DNA of 64,000 nt from Bagarius yarrelli (taxonomy: Eukaryota > Chordata > Actinopteri > Siluriformes > Sisoridae). Shown here piece by piece: positions 12,601 through 27,162 of this stretch (position 1 is the first letter of the stretch; every line of letters begins with the position of its first letter). The notes under the pieces were generated by a model. It saw only the letters and a program-made list of their open reading frames with translations. It made no database searches and was not told where the DNA came from. Location: assembly GCA_005784505.1 (NCBI GenBank), contig VCAZ01000037.1, positions 1,331,856-1,395,855 of the forward strand, read 5' to 3'. The position numbers and the translations under genes were made by a program.

Positions 12601-15600
12601 CAGTGGGGGCAATTAATGAGGTACATGGAAATGAGAAAACAAAGAGTTAGGAAATTGAGGGAAAATAGGGACATGGTAATGAGGAAATACAGGGACAAGG
12701 TAATGGAGTAACACAGGGACAAAAATGCAGTCATACTGCTACAACATTAACTAAACAAGGTGACAAAGGTGGCAAATATTTACAACTTTTCCTAAGCCAG
12801 GTAAGGGCGAGGGAATGGTGGTGCAATAGTTCAGTCCGAGAGGGGGAATATCACTACAACCATCAGCAGACTAAACTTGTCTCCTTGTTCCCTCCGTTAA
12901 TGTTTTTTTGAAACCAAACTACCACCAGTTTACCGCTAGGAAATGAGGAAACATGTGGCCAGTGAAATTAGGGAATAACGGGGCAATCATGGGTGCTATA
13001 CTGTAACATTTTCTAATCAGGCAAGGTGGCAAGGGATCGATGGTACAAGTGTGTGGTCTAGTACTTTAACCCTCACCAAGCAAGAATTCAACAAGAGTAA
13101 CAAAGTTTATCGAGGAAGTGACATAACAGCAGTGCCAAATCATGGAAATGGAAATGAGAAAACAAAAGGGGCATGGGGAATAAAGAAACAAGTGTGCATC
13201 CCTAGGAGATAAGGGAACAGGAAACAAGGGGGCAAGGTAATAAAAGAAGAATAGTGCAGCATTAAGCAAACAAGTTGACACTGTAATAACAGCGCAATGG
13301 TGGTTAGTCACCCAGGAAATAAAAGTTAAAAGGGTGTAAAATGTGATTAAACTGGGGTTAAATTAGTGACCATGGCATGTAACCTCATTTGCCAAAGAAA
13401 CTAAAGGACAAAAATGGAAGGAAATCGGCGGTCATACCTATGAGTCTTACTGCTAAAGCTGTCATCAAACAAGCGAGTGGACAAAGAAAAGAGGAAACAA
13501 AGGTACCACGTTAGGTAGGAAATGTCTCTGAGATGTCTGTTGAGGAACTGGAGAATCAACAATACTGATATTTAGAATACATTCAGAACAAAACCTCAGG
13601 GGGCAAATAACAGAACAAGGATGCAGATTTTTAGACCTGATATGTGTGTGTGTGTGTTTAGGTGTGCAGTGTATTAGAGAGTCTAGAGCAGGAGTACAAG
13701 CGGGAGGAGGACTGGTGCGGAGGATCTGATAAGCTTGGGCCGAATTCTGACTCGGATCATGTGACCCCGATGATCAGCAAACACCTGGAACAGAAGGAGG
13801 CCTTCCTGAAGGTGCAGTTGGACACACTGATGCGCTCGCCAACACCGTGGACAATTGTAGTTGTTTGCTAGCTAGGCACGATAGTCTGTTTCCTGGAATA
13901 TTAGCTAGCTACCTTAAATATATTTAAAGATCTACATATATACAGTATATATATATAAAATTTGTAAGTACTTTTTTTTTTTTCTGATGCAGCGGGACTT
14001 TAGTTATGTAGTCTGTCCAGCGCTTTTACTTCCTTTACACTTGTACACTCCTCCTTACACCATCAGCCGACACTGCGATCACGAACAAAAGATCGCTAAT
14101 TAGCCGAATCGAGTCATTATAATGAAGCACAATTTTAGAATGTTATTTAGGACCTGTATAATGATTATATATGTCTGTTTTTATATTTTTAGCTATATTA
14201 GCTGTTCTCAATAATTTTATTAAATAAGGGTTAATTTGTTGCCAAGACCCTGTTTATTTGGTTGGTAAGTTAGTTAGAGTCAGTTAGTAGTTAAAGATTT
14301 TATTGATTTTATTGATTTTCAGTAGGTTATGCATTTTTAATTTATTACCAATTAATTATTTATTTTATTTTGTACAAGAAAATATTTTTTATTATCTATA
14401 GAAATAAAAGAACCAGCGTTATTTTTCCTCTCAGGCATGCACGTTGGCACGACGCAACGCAGACGTGTTTATGAAGTACCTGCACAGGAACAGTGTGAAC
14501 ATGCCGGGCATGCTGGCACAAATCAAAGCTCCAGAACAACAAGTCAAAAGTGAGTGCTTTATACCCCCCTCCAATACACACTCACACACACACACACACA
14601 CAAAAAAGGAAAAACAAGCTGTACAGTGAATGAAATCAGTCGATAGAAAAAATGTGTGTGTGTGTAGATATGCTGAATGAATGCTGCTGCAAAGGGAGAA
14701 CCGAGTTTTACACTTTTGGACGATGAGGAAAAGGAGGCTTGATCAGTGCCAGCAGTATGTGGTGTTTGAGCGCAGCGCTAAGCAGGTCAGCAACACACAC
14801 ACACACACACACACACACAACACACACACACAAATTGCATACCTCATACCGAATGAATGCTCCAAAAATTATTTATTTTATTAATAATTTTATTAATTAT
14901 TTATATTGGTGTTGGGAAGTAACTAGATTCCTGTAACAGTGTTATGTAATTTTAATAACATAAATGTTGAACAATAATTTGTTGAAGTTACTTCGATAAA
15001 AAAATGTATAATTAAATTACAATTAATTTTAAAAAAATTATTTTCCTTAAAACCCTAGGATATGTTAAATAATATTAATTTGTGGTTGTGTCGCTGGTTT
15101 GAATTTGCAGCGCAGCTTTTTGCCAATTACAATAATCCACATTGCAGCTAAAAACTGGTATAAATGTTAACAAATAATTAGGTTAAAAATTACACCTGTT
15201 AACTTAAACGTAAAAGTACTAAAATGTCATAAGTTACTTCACTTTTATCAGGTAATTACACAGTTATTACACATTAATTATTACATTTTAAATCGGGTCA
15301 TTTATTAGTTTTCCATAATAACCTACCCGGCACTGCTGTCTATGAAGTATTAAGTTGCTTATTGGTTAGGAAGTTTATATGCTAGTCAGAAGATTATGGG
15401 TTTAATTCCCAGCACCACCAATCTCTGGGGCCCTAAGCAAGGCCCTTAACTTCCAATTAATGCTGTCACAGTGATCAAATCCCAGTCATTGTATCCATGC
15501 GCAATTATTGCACGCTTTTATTAGCCACAAGGGGGAGCTAAGAGGATGTGCTCGGAGTGGAGTAAGAGCAGAGCGAGGAGTGGAGCGGTGGGATTTTGGA

Positions 15601-18600
15601 GCAGGGTTTTTTTTTTTTTAAGTTGGCGCGTTGTGGTTTTCTATGGCTTCGAGTAGCGCATGAACGAACGAATTCTGTTTCCAACATGACTTACTAAACC
15701 ACATTAGCTTCATTATACAGCAAAGATGTTGTCTAGTGGGGTTTTTTTTTCTGTAATACCGAGTTATTATATAAGAGAAAGATCAGCCTTGTTCGGAAAT
15801 GTAACCTTTCTGTCCTGTTCTGTTTATAATCATAATTTAATCTGAATGTTTTATTATTTATAAAATGCTCCATCTTTCTAAAAATATAAAACACAGGAAA
15901 TAAATCAATATAGTCACATTTACAGCATTTGGCAGACGTCCTTATCCCAAGCGACTTACATTTATCTCTTTTATACAGGTGAGTAAATAGGGGTTAAGGG
16001 CCTTGCTCATGGACCCACAGTTGTGGCTTGGTGGTGCTGGGAATTGAACCCTGGTCTTTCTTGTAGCAGTCCATCACCTTAACCACTAAGCCACCACTTC
16101 CCTTATTGATTGGACAATTAATTATCGCCCTATAATTCCTGACAGTCCAATGCTCAGTTGATGTTGAAAAAATATATATGTAAATCGCTCTGAATCAAAT
16201 TGTCTGCTAAATAAAAGAAATCCTTACTACTACACTGATGGCTGTATTTCGTCTCCATACCTAAGTGATCATTCTAACAAATGAAAAAAAAAAAACACAC
16301 CAGGAACGTACCTCGGTTCCTGAGATGGCAGTAAGGTGATGGAATGAACTTCCCACTGGATGTCTCAGACTGCATTTACACTGCAGGTCTTGATGCCTAA
16401 TTCCGATTTGTGACTATATTTTGATGACCTGCTTACATCATCTTATAAAACTGACCCGTATCCGATATCTGCATTTACATTTTTATATATATTTTATTTT
16501 TTAGTTATTGTCCACCTGATAATCCGATCTGTCTGCTTACATGGCAGATGTTAATGCGTGTATCCGATTCATATCCGATTTATTTTCACATGTGAATGAG
16601 GCCTGAAATCCATCTAAAAATATTAGAGTCCATGTGCTTTTTTTTCTGCTTACACAATCAAGGATCATATCCCATTTGTAGCACGCTATAGGGAAAAAAA
16701 TGGTATCGGGTCACTTGATACAGTTTACAGTATAATATAACATAATATAACATAAAATAATATAATATAAAAAAAATAACAAAAACATTGGGACTGTCTG
16801 AAATTGCTGGTGGCTCATGGTGGCTCATATACATTATACATTTACCAACCCGAACATTGTGAGTTCGATTCCCAGCTCCACCAAGCTACCACTGAGCAAG
16901 GCCCTTAACCCTTAATTGCACAGTAAACAAATGAGATAAAATGTAAGTCGCTCTGGATAAGGATGTTCGCCAAATACTGTAAATGTAAATGTAAATTTAG
17001 GTAAGTACTTTCTGCTGCAGCAAAGTAGTAACAGTACTCACTCAACTGTGTAAACTTGAAGCACTTTTGTATGTTAGTGTAAATGTAATAATACGACGTC
17101 AAAAACTTTAACATTAATTTAGAGGTTTGCTTTGGAGAGAAGAGAGGAAGGAAAGTCAGTCGTAGCAAGACAGAGTACATGTGTTTAAATGAAAAAGAGG
17201 GAGGTGGAACAGTGAGATTACAGGGCTATGACCATACCATGATCATATGACCAGCTATGATGTATGGTTTTGAGACAGTGGTGAGACAGCTATGATGTAT
17301 GGTTTAGAGACAGTGGTGAGACCAGCTATGATGTATGGTTTAGAGACAGTGATGAGACCAGCTATGATGTTTGGTTTAGAGACAGAGGTGAGACAGCTAT
17401 GATGTATGGTTTAAAGACAGTGGTGAGACAGCTATGATGTATGGTTTAGAGACAGTTTAGTGGTGAGAGCAGCTATGAGGTTGGTTATGGTTTAGAGACA
17501 GAGGTGAGACAGCTATGATGTATGGTTTAGAGACAGAGGTGAGACAGCTATGATGTATGGTTTTAAAGAGGTGACCTTGAAAGACAGTGGTGAGACAGCT
17601 ATGATGTATGGTTTAGGGACAGTGGTGAGACAGCTATGATGTATGGTTTAGAAACAGTGGTGAGACCAGCTATGATGTATGGTTTAGAGACAGTGGTGAG
17701 ACCAGCTATGATGTATGGTTTAGAGACAGTGGTGAGAGCAGCTATGATGTATGGTTTAGAGACAGAGGTGAGACAGCTATGATGTATGGTTTAAAGACAG
17801 TGGTGAGACAGCTATGATGTATGGTTTAGGGACAGTGGTGAGACCAGCTATGATGTATGGTTTTGGTTTTTAGGGACAGTGGTGAGACCAGCTATGATGT
17901 ATGGTTTAGAGACAGTGGTGAGACCAGCTATGATGTATGGTTTAGAGACAGTGGCGCTGAGAGAGAGATAGGTGGCAGAGCTGGAAGTAGCAGAGCTGAA
18001 AATAATGAGATTTTCTTTGGGAGTGACGAGGTTGGACAAGATTAGAAAGGAGTTCATCAGGGGGGCGGCTCGTTGGATGTTTTGATGGAGAAAGTCAGGG
18101 AGTCCAGATTGAGGTGGCTTGGACATGTACAGAGGAGGGATAGTGAATATATCGGTAGGAGGATGTTAGAAATGAAGCTACCAGACAGAAGGTAAAGAGA
18201 AAGACCAAATAGTCTTCAGTATCAATTACGGTTCTCACTAATGATCTGCATTTATATGTATTGTATCAATTGAACCAGAACGTTAAAACCCACTTTAACT
18301 ATATTAACATCGGCTGCATTTCAACTAACTGCAAAAATAAATCAATATTGAATTTTCCTACCGTAAAACACCTTCATTGCAAATCCGTCTTAATTTAAGG
18401 CCCAAAACGCTCCAAGATTTTTATTGTGCTTGCAATTCATTTGAGTGAAGAAAATAAATGTAGGTCATGTTGTTTTACGATGTAAAGGTTACGGAATTGT
18501 AGTTATTATGGATCGCAGAGATCCGGGAATGGGCATGTTCTACACAGGAATCGTCTCCACCACAGCTACAATTACAGACCCTGTTCTTAAAGCATGGATA

Positions 18601-18692
18601 ATTATAGCTGAAGAGATTCTCTCCGGTCTACACACACACTCACAGACACACAGAGAAAGTCCTGTTTACATTCTTCCTGCTAGGAATTTAAT

Positions 18693-18775
<83 letters not shown>

Positions 18776-19581
18776 TTAATTTAAAAGTGGTCTAAGGGGT
18801 CTGCACTTTCAGGATTTTTATATATATATTACAAAAAATTATAAGTTTTATATAAATTATTTATTTATTATCATTAATTGTGCACCTAAATGGTTTTTAA
18901 TACAGTTTTTCTATGAAGTTATATGTATTTTTAGGACATTTTTGTCTTTTTAATTTTAAATATTGTTTTGTAAGTTTTTTTTTTAGTTTTTTTTTTAATT
19001 ATTCATTCCAAGAGATTAAAAACAGAGAAATTAATTATTACTTCTATACTAAGAACTAATTTAATTGTAATTATTATTTGCAATAATTTTAGTTTCATTT
19101 TAAGTCAAATAAACACATTTTTTATGGACTGTTGCTTGCAATGATATATAGTACGTGGGTCTGAGTCCTAATAATAAGTAATGATAGCAGAGAACAAAAA
19201 CTCTTTATGCGATAGAAAAAATTGTGTTTTAATTTACAATATTAAATTACATGTTGTGTTTATATTTTTCAGTATAAATTTTTTTTTTCGAAAGAACTTT
19301 ACATGGTAGGTGTTAATTAACGGAATAACTGCAAGCTTGCACAGGTCGAAATGTACAGATGACCTGGAATCTAAAAAGGATTGTGTTTAGATTAAGAGCT
19401 CCCTCTGCTGGACATCTAAAAACACACACACACACACACACAAAAATCTCTCTATTTTAGGCTCTGGAGTGGATCCACGATACAGGCGAGTTCTACTTGT
19501 CCACACACACATCGACTGGCTCTAGCGTCCATCACACACAGGAGTTGCTGAAGGAGCATGAGGAGTTCCAGATCACGGCCA

Positions 19582-19619
<38 letters not shown>

Positions 19620-22600
19620 TAGTATTAATCCGGCTAATTGAATCAGTTTTATTAGCTCAGTTATAAATGTAAAAATTCAACTGGAAATTGAGCAACTTTA
19701 GAATGAGAGAAGAAATCTGAAGGGTTTGTAGGTTGAGGTTTCTTTTATTTGAGTTAGACGTGGTATTTCAGTGGCTAAGGTATTGAATTGCTGATGGATA
19801 ATTATGGGTTTAATTCCCAGAGCAACCAAGCTGCCACTGCTGGGCCCCTAAGCAAGGCCCCTCAACCCCCTTAATTTAAAAAAAGGAGATATATGTAAGT
19901 AAATATGAATAAGGGCGTCTGCCAAGCTCTTGAAAAGTTTTAGACCTGATTACATCCTGGTGGTCAAGGAAATCTGGGCTAAGCCAATGAGGATTGACTT
20001 CTGTAAGGTCTTTGTCTTCTTTGATGCTGTGTTTGACCTTTGACTGCATAGTAGATTTCTAAAAAATTTCCTATATATTTCTCCTTTTAACAGACTTAAA
20101 GACGTGCCATGTTATAGACATGTCAATAAGACATTTCTGCTTGAAATACAGACAATTCTTACCTTACGTTGGAGTTACATTTCGGAAAACCTATCGGGAA
20201 ATCAAAATATCGTAAGCAAATATAGGAATATCCTAATGATATATAATTAGAAGTAGCCCACAGTAGCTACAAGAAGGGTGTAGATGCTGGTTCCAATAAT
20301 ATTACGCTTTTTCTCACAATTTCTTTAGTTGCGCAAAATTTGAAAAGGTTATATCACAAGGTGATATCATAACACCAAAAAACTGTAAATGGTTAGAGGT
20401 ACACCCTTATGAAATATGTTTGAAAGTAGCCCCTACTCACGGAACTAGCCCACAGTAGCTACAAGAAGACTGTAGATGCAGGTTCCTTTTTTTTAACCTT
20501 TTTTCACGATTTTTTTAGTTACACAAACTAAAGAAAAGTTCTGTAAGGTTGTATCATAACTCTAAAACATCGTAAATAGTTAAAGGTACACCGTTTTGAT
20601 TTATGTTTAAAAGTAGCCCACAGTAGCTATATATGAAGGCTGTAGATGCTTGTTTCAGTAATATTATTTTATAATAATAATATATTATTATAATATACAT
20701 TTTCTTTAGTTACACAATATTTAAAATTTTGAGGCAAGGTGGTATCATAACTCCAAAATATCGTAAGTTGATATAGGTATATCCTGATGATGTACGTTCA
20801 GATCTAGCCCACAGTAGCTATATAACTTTGCCGTAAATGCTAGTTTTGATAGCATTACGCTGTTGTTAGTTGTGTTTTTAGTTGAAAAATGTGACTAGGT
20901 CGTATTATAACTCCAGACAATCGTAAGTTGAGTGTTATCTGTACTTCCTAGTCTTGGTCTTTTGGGGGTAAAATTTCCAACAGAGTTGAAATAGACAAAC
21001 AAGATAAAGGCAGATGCTAAAAACAAACTAAATGCACACAAGCACGTGGTTTACACAATGAAGCAAACAACATTTAAATAAGCTCACGGGTTCTGAGTAG
21101 TGCTGCAGAAGCTCATACACGTTTTTTTTTTATCTCTATAGCAAACCAAAGAGCGGGTAAAGCTGTTGATCCAGCTGGCAGACGGCTTTTGTGAAAAGGG
21201 CCACTCCCATGCGGGTGAGATCAAGAAATGGGTTGTATCGGTGGACAAGCGCTACCGCGACTTCTCGCTCCGTATGGACAAATACCGCTGCTGTCTGGAA
21301 AAGGCGCTGGGGATATCCTCTGATTCCAACAAGGTACATGTGTGTGTGTGAGTGTGTGTAAAGATGTGCATTTTTAGAAATTTTGGTTTAATCTATAAAA
21401 ATAGACATAGTGCATGAATAAAGTGTAGCGCTGCCTGCTGTAATATAGAGATATATGATTGCATTGCATTGTTGCATTCATTGAAAACATATGTCGCATC
21501 TCCTCAGAGCAAAGACTTGCAGCTGGACATCATTTCGGCGAGCGCGCCTGGGGCTGAGATCAAGCTCCGAGACGCCAATCATGAGCTCAATGAGGAGAAG
21601 CGCAAATCTGCTCGGCGAAAAGAGTACATCTGCTTTAACACACACACACACATACACACACACCAGATGAACACACACATACAGCAGTCTTAAAATATCT
21701 TAAAATATCCTCAAATCCGTATAATTTTCCAGCCACAGCAGTTATAAACTACAGAGACTTTTTTTCAGAGCAATTGTACTGCATCTTTCCGAAAAAAGAC
21801 ACACACAAAATTATAGAGATCATGTGATTGTTTAGAATCCTGATTATTTGCATGTTTATATGAACGAGAACCGATATGCGGAACCGAGATTTATATCGTT
21901 TACTTTTATTCTAGTCCCAATGATAACAAGAGAATTTTTATTTAAAACATTGTCAGTACTGCCTTTTTGCTTTTTTTTTTTATTATAACTTTATGCTTTT
22001 AGTCCGAAACTTCTAGTCTGAACAATCTAGTCAAAAAAATCGAAAAAGTACATAAATAGATGACAAATAAAGAAATAGAAATTGTAAATGTAAAAACAAA
22101 TTTCAAAAACAGCTAAATTTTAAAAAAATAGCTACTTAAAGGTGGTTTTGTACCCGTAATTAAGCAAAACATGGTTGTAATTTAGTGCATTGTTTGCCGA
22201 TAAGTTAAATAAAGCAGAGCAATTGGTTTTTTACCATAAGCGCTGTTGATTTACCAAATACCAAAAAAATAAAAACATCATGAAAAACGCATTTTAAAAA
22301 GTTATCAGTTGATTTGCATTTTAATGAGTGAAAAAAGTATTTGATTCCCAATCAATCAGCAAGATTTCTGGCTTCCAGGTGTCTTTTATACAGGTAACGA
22401 CCTGAGATTAGGAGCACTGCCTTAAAGGGACTCTCACCTTTTCTAACCTTGTTACCTGTATAAAAGACACCAGTCTACCCAAGCAAACAATCGGATTCCA
22501 AACTATCCAGACCAAATAACTGTTCAAGAATAACAGAGACAAGATTGTAGTTCAACACAAAGCTGGAATGGGCTACAAGACCATCGCCAAGCATCTTGGT

Positions 22601-25432
22601 TAGAAGGTGACAACAGTTGGTGTGATTATTCACGAATGGAAGAATCACAAAATATCTGGCCCCCTCGTTCTGGAGCTTCATGCAAGATCTCACCTCGTGG
22701 AGTTTGAATGATAATGATTACTGTGAGGAATAAGCGCAGAACTTCACAGGAGGATCTTGTTTATTATCTCAAGGCAGCTGGACCCATGGTCACCAAGAAA
22801 ACAATTGGTAACACACTTTGCCGTGAAGGCCTAAAATCCTGCAGCGACTGCAAGGTCCCCCTGCTCAAGTACATATACAGTACTGTCCGAAGTTCATCTG
22901 AATGATTCAGAGAGGAACTGGGTGAAACTGCTTTGGTCAGTTGAGACCAAATCAAGTTCTTTGGTATTAAATCAACTCGCCTTGTTTGGAGGAGGAGGAG
23001 TAATGCTGCCTATGGCCCTAAGAACACAATCCCCACAAACATGGAGTTTTCCTGCTAAGGGGGCAAGACAACTTCACCGCATCAAAGAGACGATGGACAG
23101 GGCCATGTACCATCAAATCTTGTGTAGGAACCTCCTTCCCTCAGCCAGGCCATTAAAATAGGGTCATGGATGGGTATTCCAGCATAACAATAACACAAAA
23201 CACATGGCCAAGGCAACAAATGAGTGGCTCAAGAACAAACACATTAAGGTCCTGGAGTGTCTAGTCTAGTAGGTTGCCGATCGTCAGCCTTGAAACCTTA
23301 ACTACTGACCTGGATAGGATCTGCAAAGAGGAGTGGGACAAAATCCCCCCTGAGATGTTTGTACGGTTTTGCCACATTTGTCAAATACGTATTTTACTAT
23401 ATAACTTTTTCTGGATGTTTTTCTGGATGTTTTCGGTGTTATTCTGTCTCTCACTGTTAGAATAAACCTACCATTCAAATGATAGACTAATCATTTCCTT
23501 GTCAGTGGGCAAACGAACAAAATCAAATCATTTTACAGTCAGTGTACATAACTGTCTTAAAAATCTATTGTGTATGTTTGTGTCTGCTTTATAGATTCAT
23601 AATGGCCGAGCTGATTCAGACAGAGAAGGCGTATGTCCGAGACCTGCGCGAGTGCCTTGACGTGAGTACGCCTGAGTTCTTAGCATAAAATCTCTTTAAT
23701 GTTTAAGGGGCTGGTACACACTCGTCTGAACCAAAGTGAAGTAAATTAAGATAAGCATAGTCTGCCTTCCTAGCGTAATCCACCCTTTCTGCCCAGAGTC
23801 ATCAGAATGAGTGTTACAGGGAAGCGGATCTCGCTATTTGCTGGCGAATTTCTCTGCCATATGAAGTAAATTACCAGCTGGTGGCAGTTGTGTTACATTC
23901 CTAGTTTTACAGATAAAAGCAAGACATTATTTACACATTTACAAAACATACTTAGATCCATGTTTCCTATAGATCTTCATTAGGCGGCACAAGAAACTGA
24001 AACTTTTCTTTAATATCTGTAATATTAATAAAAAGACTGGCCTGAATATGACATGTTATTGATGGGTAGTTTTCTCATCAATAAGCATTTCTGTTTATTA
24101 CGTTCCATTTTGTTTTCCGTTTTTTGTTTATGATTATAGCTAGATTTTGTTTTTCCGTTTTTGTTTCTTGAACCGGGACAGAAACCGAATTTTCGGTTCC
24201 CAAACCAGCAAGGCAGAGTTATACGTTAACAAATTTTTCTAGGGATGCATCCAAATTGAAAAATTACTAAAAAAAAAAAAAAAAACACAGACATCAAGGG
24301 AACTTAAGCACCTGTCGTTCTTCTTCCTCAAGAGATAGAAGCCTTTTTTCCGGGGAATGTTTTATTTATTTTTTACTTAAATGTGTATATGTATGTATCT
24401 GGATCCTCGATTAGTATAATTTGAACCCTTGGTCCCCTTGACTCCTGCGTCAAGGGGTCCAAGACGACCTGGGCCCCTAACCCCCAATTGCGCAGTTGTA
24501 TAACAGTGAATAATCTAAGTTGCTCTGTAAATGTAAGTAAAATAACTTATTCTCATCTGTTAGACTAGTAACCTTATTCAGTTTAATAAATAATATTTAT
24601 TTAATAATAAACACAAGCTTGAAGTAAAGAAACATATAGCATATTTATCTAAACACTAGCAGATGCGCTAGCTCAGTCTAGCCTTTTGTATCAGCACATT
24701 CTGCACTACGTGGTTAGAAAAGACTCTGTAAAAAAAACTAGCATATCCAGTAATCCTAAAAAATATTTAAGCTTTGATATAAGAATATAGTATTTTAGTG
24801 AAATTTATATGCAAAATCAATTTAATTAGCAACTGAAAACCCTATTTTGTACCCCAATAATAAAATATATAGCATTATGATAGCTATTGTTTAAGCCGGC
24901 TATTAGCATGGAAACTACTGTGTCCATTTGGTTTTGTTTGACTTTGAGAAAGTGTGAAGGGGAAAAAAAAGGACGAAGATTATAGTCACAGTCGAACAAA
25001 AACATTTTGTTGCTCTGTTTTAGACGTATCTTTGGGAGATGACCAGCGGCGTGGAGGAGATTCCGCCAGGGATCGTCAACAAAGAGCACATCATCTTCGG
25101 CAACATGCAGGACATCTATGAGTTCCATCAGAAGTGAGCGTCCTTATAAGGTTAAAGAGTGCGTTTGGGTTATAGTCTTACAAGTATGTTTTTTTTTTTT
25201 TTTTTATTTATTTTTTTTTTTTTTGTTTTTTTTTTTTTTTTGGTTTTTTATCTTTTTTTTTTTTTTTTTTTTATGTTTTCTTATTAGCATTGTTTTATTA
25301 AGTTAGCATTTTGTTTTTTTTTTTTATGTTATTCTTCATTAGCATTTTCCTGAAAGAGCTGGAGAAATACGAGCAGCTGCCTGAAGATGTCGGCCATTGC
25401 TTTGTCACGTGGGTAAGTGGTAAATAAATTGA

Positions 25433-25510
<78 letters not shown>

Positions 25511-27122
25511 CCTTCACACACCTAGAAATCTTTCCACTAAATTGTTTGGGGGGGGCATATGAGGCTGAGACTAAGACCAAATTTTAGTTTATACTCCTTC
25601 CGCTTGGCACTGTGATAACAACTAGGGATGAAAAATACCACTACTGCACCAGTACAGTCATGATACGTGCAGTAAAAAAGCTCATTTCCTTCCAGTAACA
25701 TTATCAGTCATAAAAATATGTTATAGCAATGTAACGTTTTTTTTATGTTTGTTTTAAAAACTATGACTGTAAAATACAAACACAGCATTTAATGTAATAA
25801 AACAGGTGATTGTTTGTCAATAACTTCCTCATTAATTCAGAAAAATACTTATTTGTGTATCTTCTTGGTCGCTTAGGCAGCCATGTTGCTACTATAGCAA
25901 ATGCTTCTGGGAAAATTCTGATACCCCTAAGTTTGAAGTGTGGTCCTTAAAAATCTTTGTTTAGAGGTATCTGGCCCTCCACCCTACAACTTAAAGAGAA
26001 TTGACACACCCCTACCCTCTAATGTGCAAAATATACAAAATAGGGGTATAAAATAGATGAGAAATGGGATTAGGTTTAAGATGGTACTGAAAAAAAGGTT
26101 GTGTAATACAGTAGGATGTTCAGGGGCAGTGGTGGCTCAAATTGTTAAGGCGCTAAGACCAGGTTGGACCAGGTTACTGATTGGAAGACCAGGAAGACCT
26201 GAGATCAAGCCCCACCACTACTAGGCAGTCATCGTTACGTCCTTGAGCAAGACCCCTAAACCCTTCCTGCTCCAGGAGCAGCTGACCCTGCGCTCTGACC
26301 CCAACTTTCTAAGATGGGATATGCTAAGAAACGAATTTCACTGTGCTGTTGAGTAAATGTGACATTTAAATTGATAGTCAGATATATTTTATTTATTGTA
26401 TTTATCAAATAATTTCACGTTTGTTGTGTCGTCGTCTCACGCAGGCGGACAAGTTCCGAATGTATGTGAACTATTGTAAAAACAAGCCGGACTCCACTCA
26501 GCTCATCTTGGATCACGCCAGCTCCTACTTTGACGTAAGTGTACATACATGACTAGTAGTTGCTTGTTCCCACCTCCATATTTTAATCAAATTGAGCAAA
26601 CATTCCTTGTGTCCAAGTGCAAAAATTTGTACACCCTTTTTATAAAGGAACTTGCACAAAATGGGTGTCCCAACTTTTTGCACCTGATTCTGTAGATATG
26701 GACACATTAATCTTACTGTAAATTACTGTAAAATCTCAGACGCTTACTTCTTTTTCTTCGGAACGTGTACTTCCAGGATTGGATCCAGAATTTTCTCTTC
26801 ATTTAATAAGATCCAGAGAAAACTGGAGAAATCATTCCTTAACTCACTCACTCATTAATACTTTTACTGTTACTTCAGTAATTAATGATTTTTATGACTA
26901 GATGTAATTTTTTTACCCACCTCTGTGTGTCAGTGTCCTTTAATTTAGAAAGGTCTGTCCATCTATAGCACAAAATGACCAAAACCAGCAAAACCCCTCA
27001 GCTGTCAATCATCCCTACACCAACGCCCCGTCTGATCCGCTGGCACCGCCTCCACGCTGCTTTTATCTCTCCTGTCTTAAAAAAAAAAGTTGTTTATTTC
27101 AGTTTGGCCATATTACTTTCTG

Positions 27123-27162
<40 letters not shown>

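Larger units (their letters stand above)
11067..13661 (+). other. 2.6-kb intron with two SINE A copies
   Basis: A triplicated 29-bp unit (GCCTGGGAGCCGTACTAGTCTAA) lies at 11298-11370. SINE A copies lie at 11388-11572 and 12152-12335. The remainder is purine-rich with 'GGAAATGAGGAAACA'-like recurrences (about 12590-13330), perhaps a degenerate A/G-rich satellite. No exon was seen. Confidence 0.65.
14786..19460 (+). other. 4.7-kb intron with SINEs, a LINE-derived minisatellite and (CA)n(TA)n
   Basis: It contains SINE A copies (15350-15480, 15916-16105 minus, 16803-16996), a LINE 3' fragment with an internal tandem array (17250-18205) and CA/TA repeats at 18691-18770. The part from 18780 to 19300 is very A+T-rich. 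No additional trio exon was recognised. Confidence 0.7.

Noticed and set aside
17250..17955. CRISPR-like array
   Set aside because: Units are contiguous without unique spacers and derive from a LINE; the genome is vertebrate.
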